From Alistipes sp. (lineage in GTDB: Bacteria > Bacteroidota > Bacteroidia > Bacteroidales > Rikenellaceae): DNA of 6,483 nucleotides. The notes beneath the pieces are model-generated. The model was not told where the DNA came from. It searched no databases and saw only the letters and a list, made by a program, of their open reading frames with translations. Shown piece by piece: positions 5,234-6,483 of the stretch. Numbering within the stretch: the first letter of the stretch is position 1; every line of letters begins with the position of its first letter. Position numbers and translations under genes: made by a program. Location of the stretch: positions 1-6,483 of the forward strand of contig JAFNUH010000168.1 of assembly GCA_017384185.1 (NCBI GenBank). The letters are read 5' to 3'.

Positions 5234-6483
5234 ATGTACACTATTAACATCAAGGGAAAGCCAAATCCCAAAGATCCCGCTATGGTTAAGTTGGAGATGA
5301 TTTTCTTCAAGTCCAACTATCCACGAGTAACTAAGGTCGTAAATGTAACAGGTCTTTTGGCAGACTGGGACGCTAAGTCGCAGAGTTTCAGAGTAGGAAG
5401 CGCTGAAGCAACAGCCAAGAACAAACTCCTCTTCGACCTTAAAACAAAATACTACCACAAAGCAGATGACTGGGAAATAGAGGGGCGCAATTGGTCTCCC
5501 GTACAACTGTCGCACGCTTTTGACGAGGCAGAGCAAATTAAATCGGAGGTAGTCGTAAAATCTGTGTTTCAGATGGTAGAGTCTTTTGAGGAGCGATATC
5601 TCGAAAAGAAGAGAATTAAGAATGGGCATATAATGGATAGTATAAAGACCTCCAAATGCTACACGAATCTCAAGAAGACTCTAATCCAGTTTACATCAGA
5701 AAAGTATAACAAGTCCTTTTCGTCATACTTTTTTACTGATATTAATGAACAGTTCCTGTTGGATTTTGCGTTTTGGATTAAGGAACAAGGTATAAAAAAT
5801 GGGAATCGAGGTGGTTTGACTCACAAGTTAAGGCTTCTCAGAGCGGTATGTAACCACGCGTACAAAATGGGAATGTATGGTGTCAATATGGATGCATTTC
5901 TATGTCTAGGTAACGATATTAAATGGCCTGAGACCACATCTAAGGCTATATCATATAAGACAATGAATAAAATTGCAGCAATTGATAGAACGCTTTTGAC
6001 TCGCTATGAACAACTCCACCTTGACATGTTTCTATTTAGCTATTATGCTGGAGGAATGGCAAATGTTGATGTTTGTAACCTGACATGGGATTGTATCCAA
6101 GAAGATAGAATAGTATACGAGCGAATAAAATTTCCTAAAACTGCGAAGCCCATTTTACTCCAAAAGGCAAGGGACATAATGAATAAGTACAAGGGAAAGA
6201 GTTTTGAGAATTATGTGTTCCCGGTATTTAGTCCAAAGCATACGACATCTCAGAAACGGATGGTGAGAGTAAAAGAAATATCATCAAAGGTAAGCAGAAC
6301 CCTCAGAAAGATATGTAAGATACTTCGTATTAAAGATAAGGTAACTTGGTACTCGGCTCGAGGGTCGTTTATCTCGAAGATGGTGGATGCTGGCAATAAC
6401 CCCTATGTGGTTGCTGAAATGGCGGGTAATAGTCCGTTGACAATCTACAAACATTACTATAAGAATACTCGAAGAGAGGAAAT
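5234..6483 (+). CDS. Tyrosine recombinase/integrase, divergent catalytic set (3' end outside window)
   Basis: The frame is open from ATG 5234 to the right edge (416 codons plus two bases); the stop is probably just outside. Three regions fit the Bacteroidota integrase layout: an N-terminal arm-type DNA-binding domain (about 1-90), a SAM-like core-binding domain (about 110-215) and the catalytic domain (about 240-416). The likely nucleophile is Y408, ten residues after G398, in AGNSPLTIYKHYYKNT. R376 in TWYSARGSF is the second arginine, and K302 or K305 the lysine. The first arginine is missing (YAGGMANVD, 271-279), the HxxR histidine is Y373, and the later histidine position is N399. IntDOT of CTnDOT is a known recombinase lacking the first arginine. 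Arginine codons are mostly AGA/CGA (1 CGT of 21), unlike the upstream genes, which points to horizontal transfer. It could be a mobile-element integrase or a DNA invertase. Confidence 0.88.
   Translation, partial: MYTINIKGKPNPKDPAMVKLEMIFFKSNYPRVTKVVNVTGLLADWDAKSQSFRVGSAEATAKNKLLFDLKTKYYHKADDWEIEGRNWSPVQLSHAFDEAEQIKSEVVVKSVFQMVESFEERYLEKKRIKNGHIMDSIKTSKCYTNLKKTLIQFTSEKYNKSFSSYFFTDINEQFLLDFAFWIKEQGIKNGNRGGLTHKLRLLRAVCNHAYKMGMYGVNMDAFLCLGNDIKWPETTSKAISYKTMNKIAAIDRTLLTRYEQLHLDMFLFSYYAGGMANVDVCNLTWDCIQEDRIVYERIKFPKTAKPILLQKARDIMNKYKGKSFENYVFPVFSPKHTTSQKRMVRVKEISSKVSRTLRKICKILRIKDKVTWYSARGSFISKMVDAGNNPYVVAEMAGNSPLTIYKHYYKNTRREE

Noticed and set aside
5174..5629. 151-residue open frame on the minus strand over the recombinase N-terminus
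   Set aside because: The recombinase frame runs through without a stop for 416 codons; the antisense frame has no recognisable domain and crosses the right repeat arm.

Overview
The window looks like chromosomal DNA of a gut-type Bacteroidota, probably order Bacteroidales. This rests on several signs: a MocA-like oxidoreductase and a secreted TIM-barrel isomerase in the style of that group, a split ResB/CcsA cytochrome c maturation pair, a GH43 glycosidase with a typical 'QAQ' signal-peptide end, almost no Shine-Dalgarno sequences before the starts, and a Bacteroidota-type tyrosine recombinase. The genus cannot be fixed from the sequence alone.

Layout: all genes are on the + strand. (1) 1-504 is the C-terminal 167 residues of a Gfo/Idh/MocA-family oxidoreductase, followed by an intrinsic terminator (530-571). 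(2) 586-4977 is a tightly packed run of five genes: a WbuC-type cupin, a secreted sugar isomerase/epimerase-like TIM barrel, a ResB/Ccs1-like protein, CcsA, and a secreted GH43 glycosidase. Gaps are 15, 33, -4 (ATGA overlap) and 1 nt, so they may be co-transcribed. (3) 4978-5233 is a 256-bp intergenic region with two adjacent hairpins, then a perfect 19-bp inverted repeat (5062-5080 and 5209-5227) around a 128-bp spacer that holds further small repeats. (4) 5234 to the right edge is a tyrosine recombinase gene, open at the edge, whose ATG lies 6 bp after the right arm of the inverted repeat.

How the genes may work together: the oxidoreductase, isomerase and GH43 enzyme suggest carbohydrate use (glycan release, then sugar oxidation or isomerisation). 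ResB and CcsA form a heme transport and cytochrome c synthetase complex, but no c-type cytochrome gene is visible, so their place between sugar genes is unexplained. The recombinase has a sharply different arginine codon usage (1 CGT of 21, against 16 of 17 in the isomerase) and appears to be acquired DNA.

Most notable observation: the recombinase lacks recognisable copies of several classical catalytic residues while keeping the tyrosine, and it sits directly behind a perfect inverted repeat with the geometry of an invertible DNA switch. That this recombinase flips its own upstream region is a hypothesis; an attachment or regulatory site of a mobile element is the main alternative.
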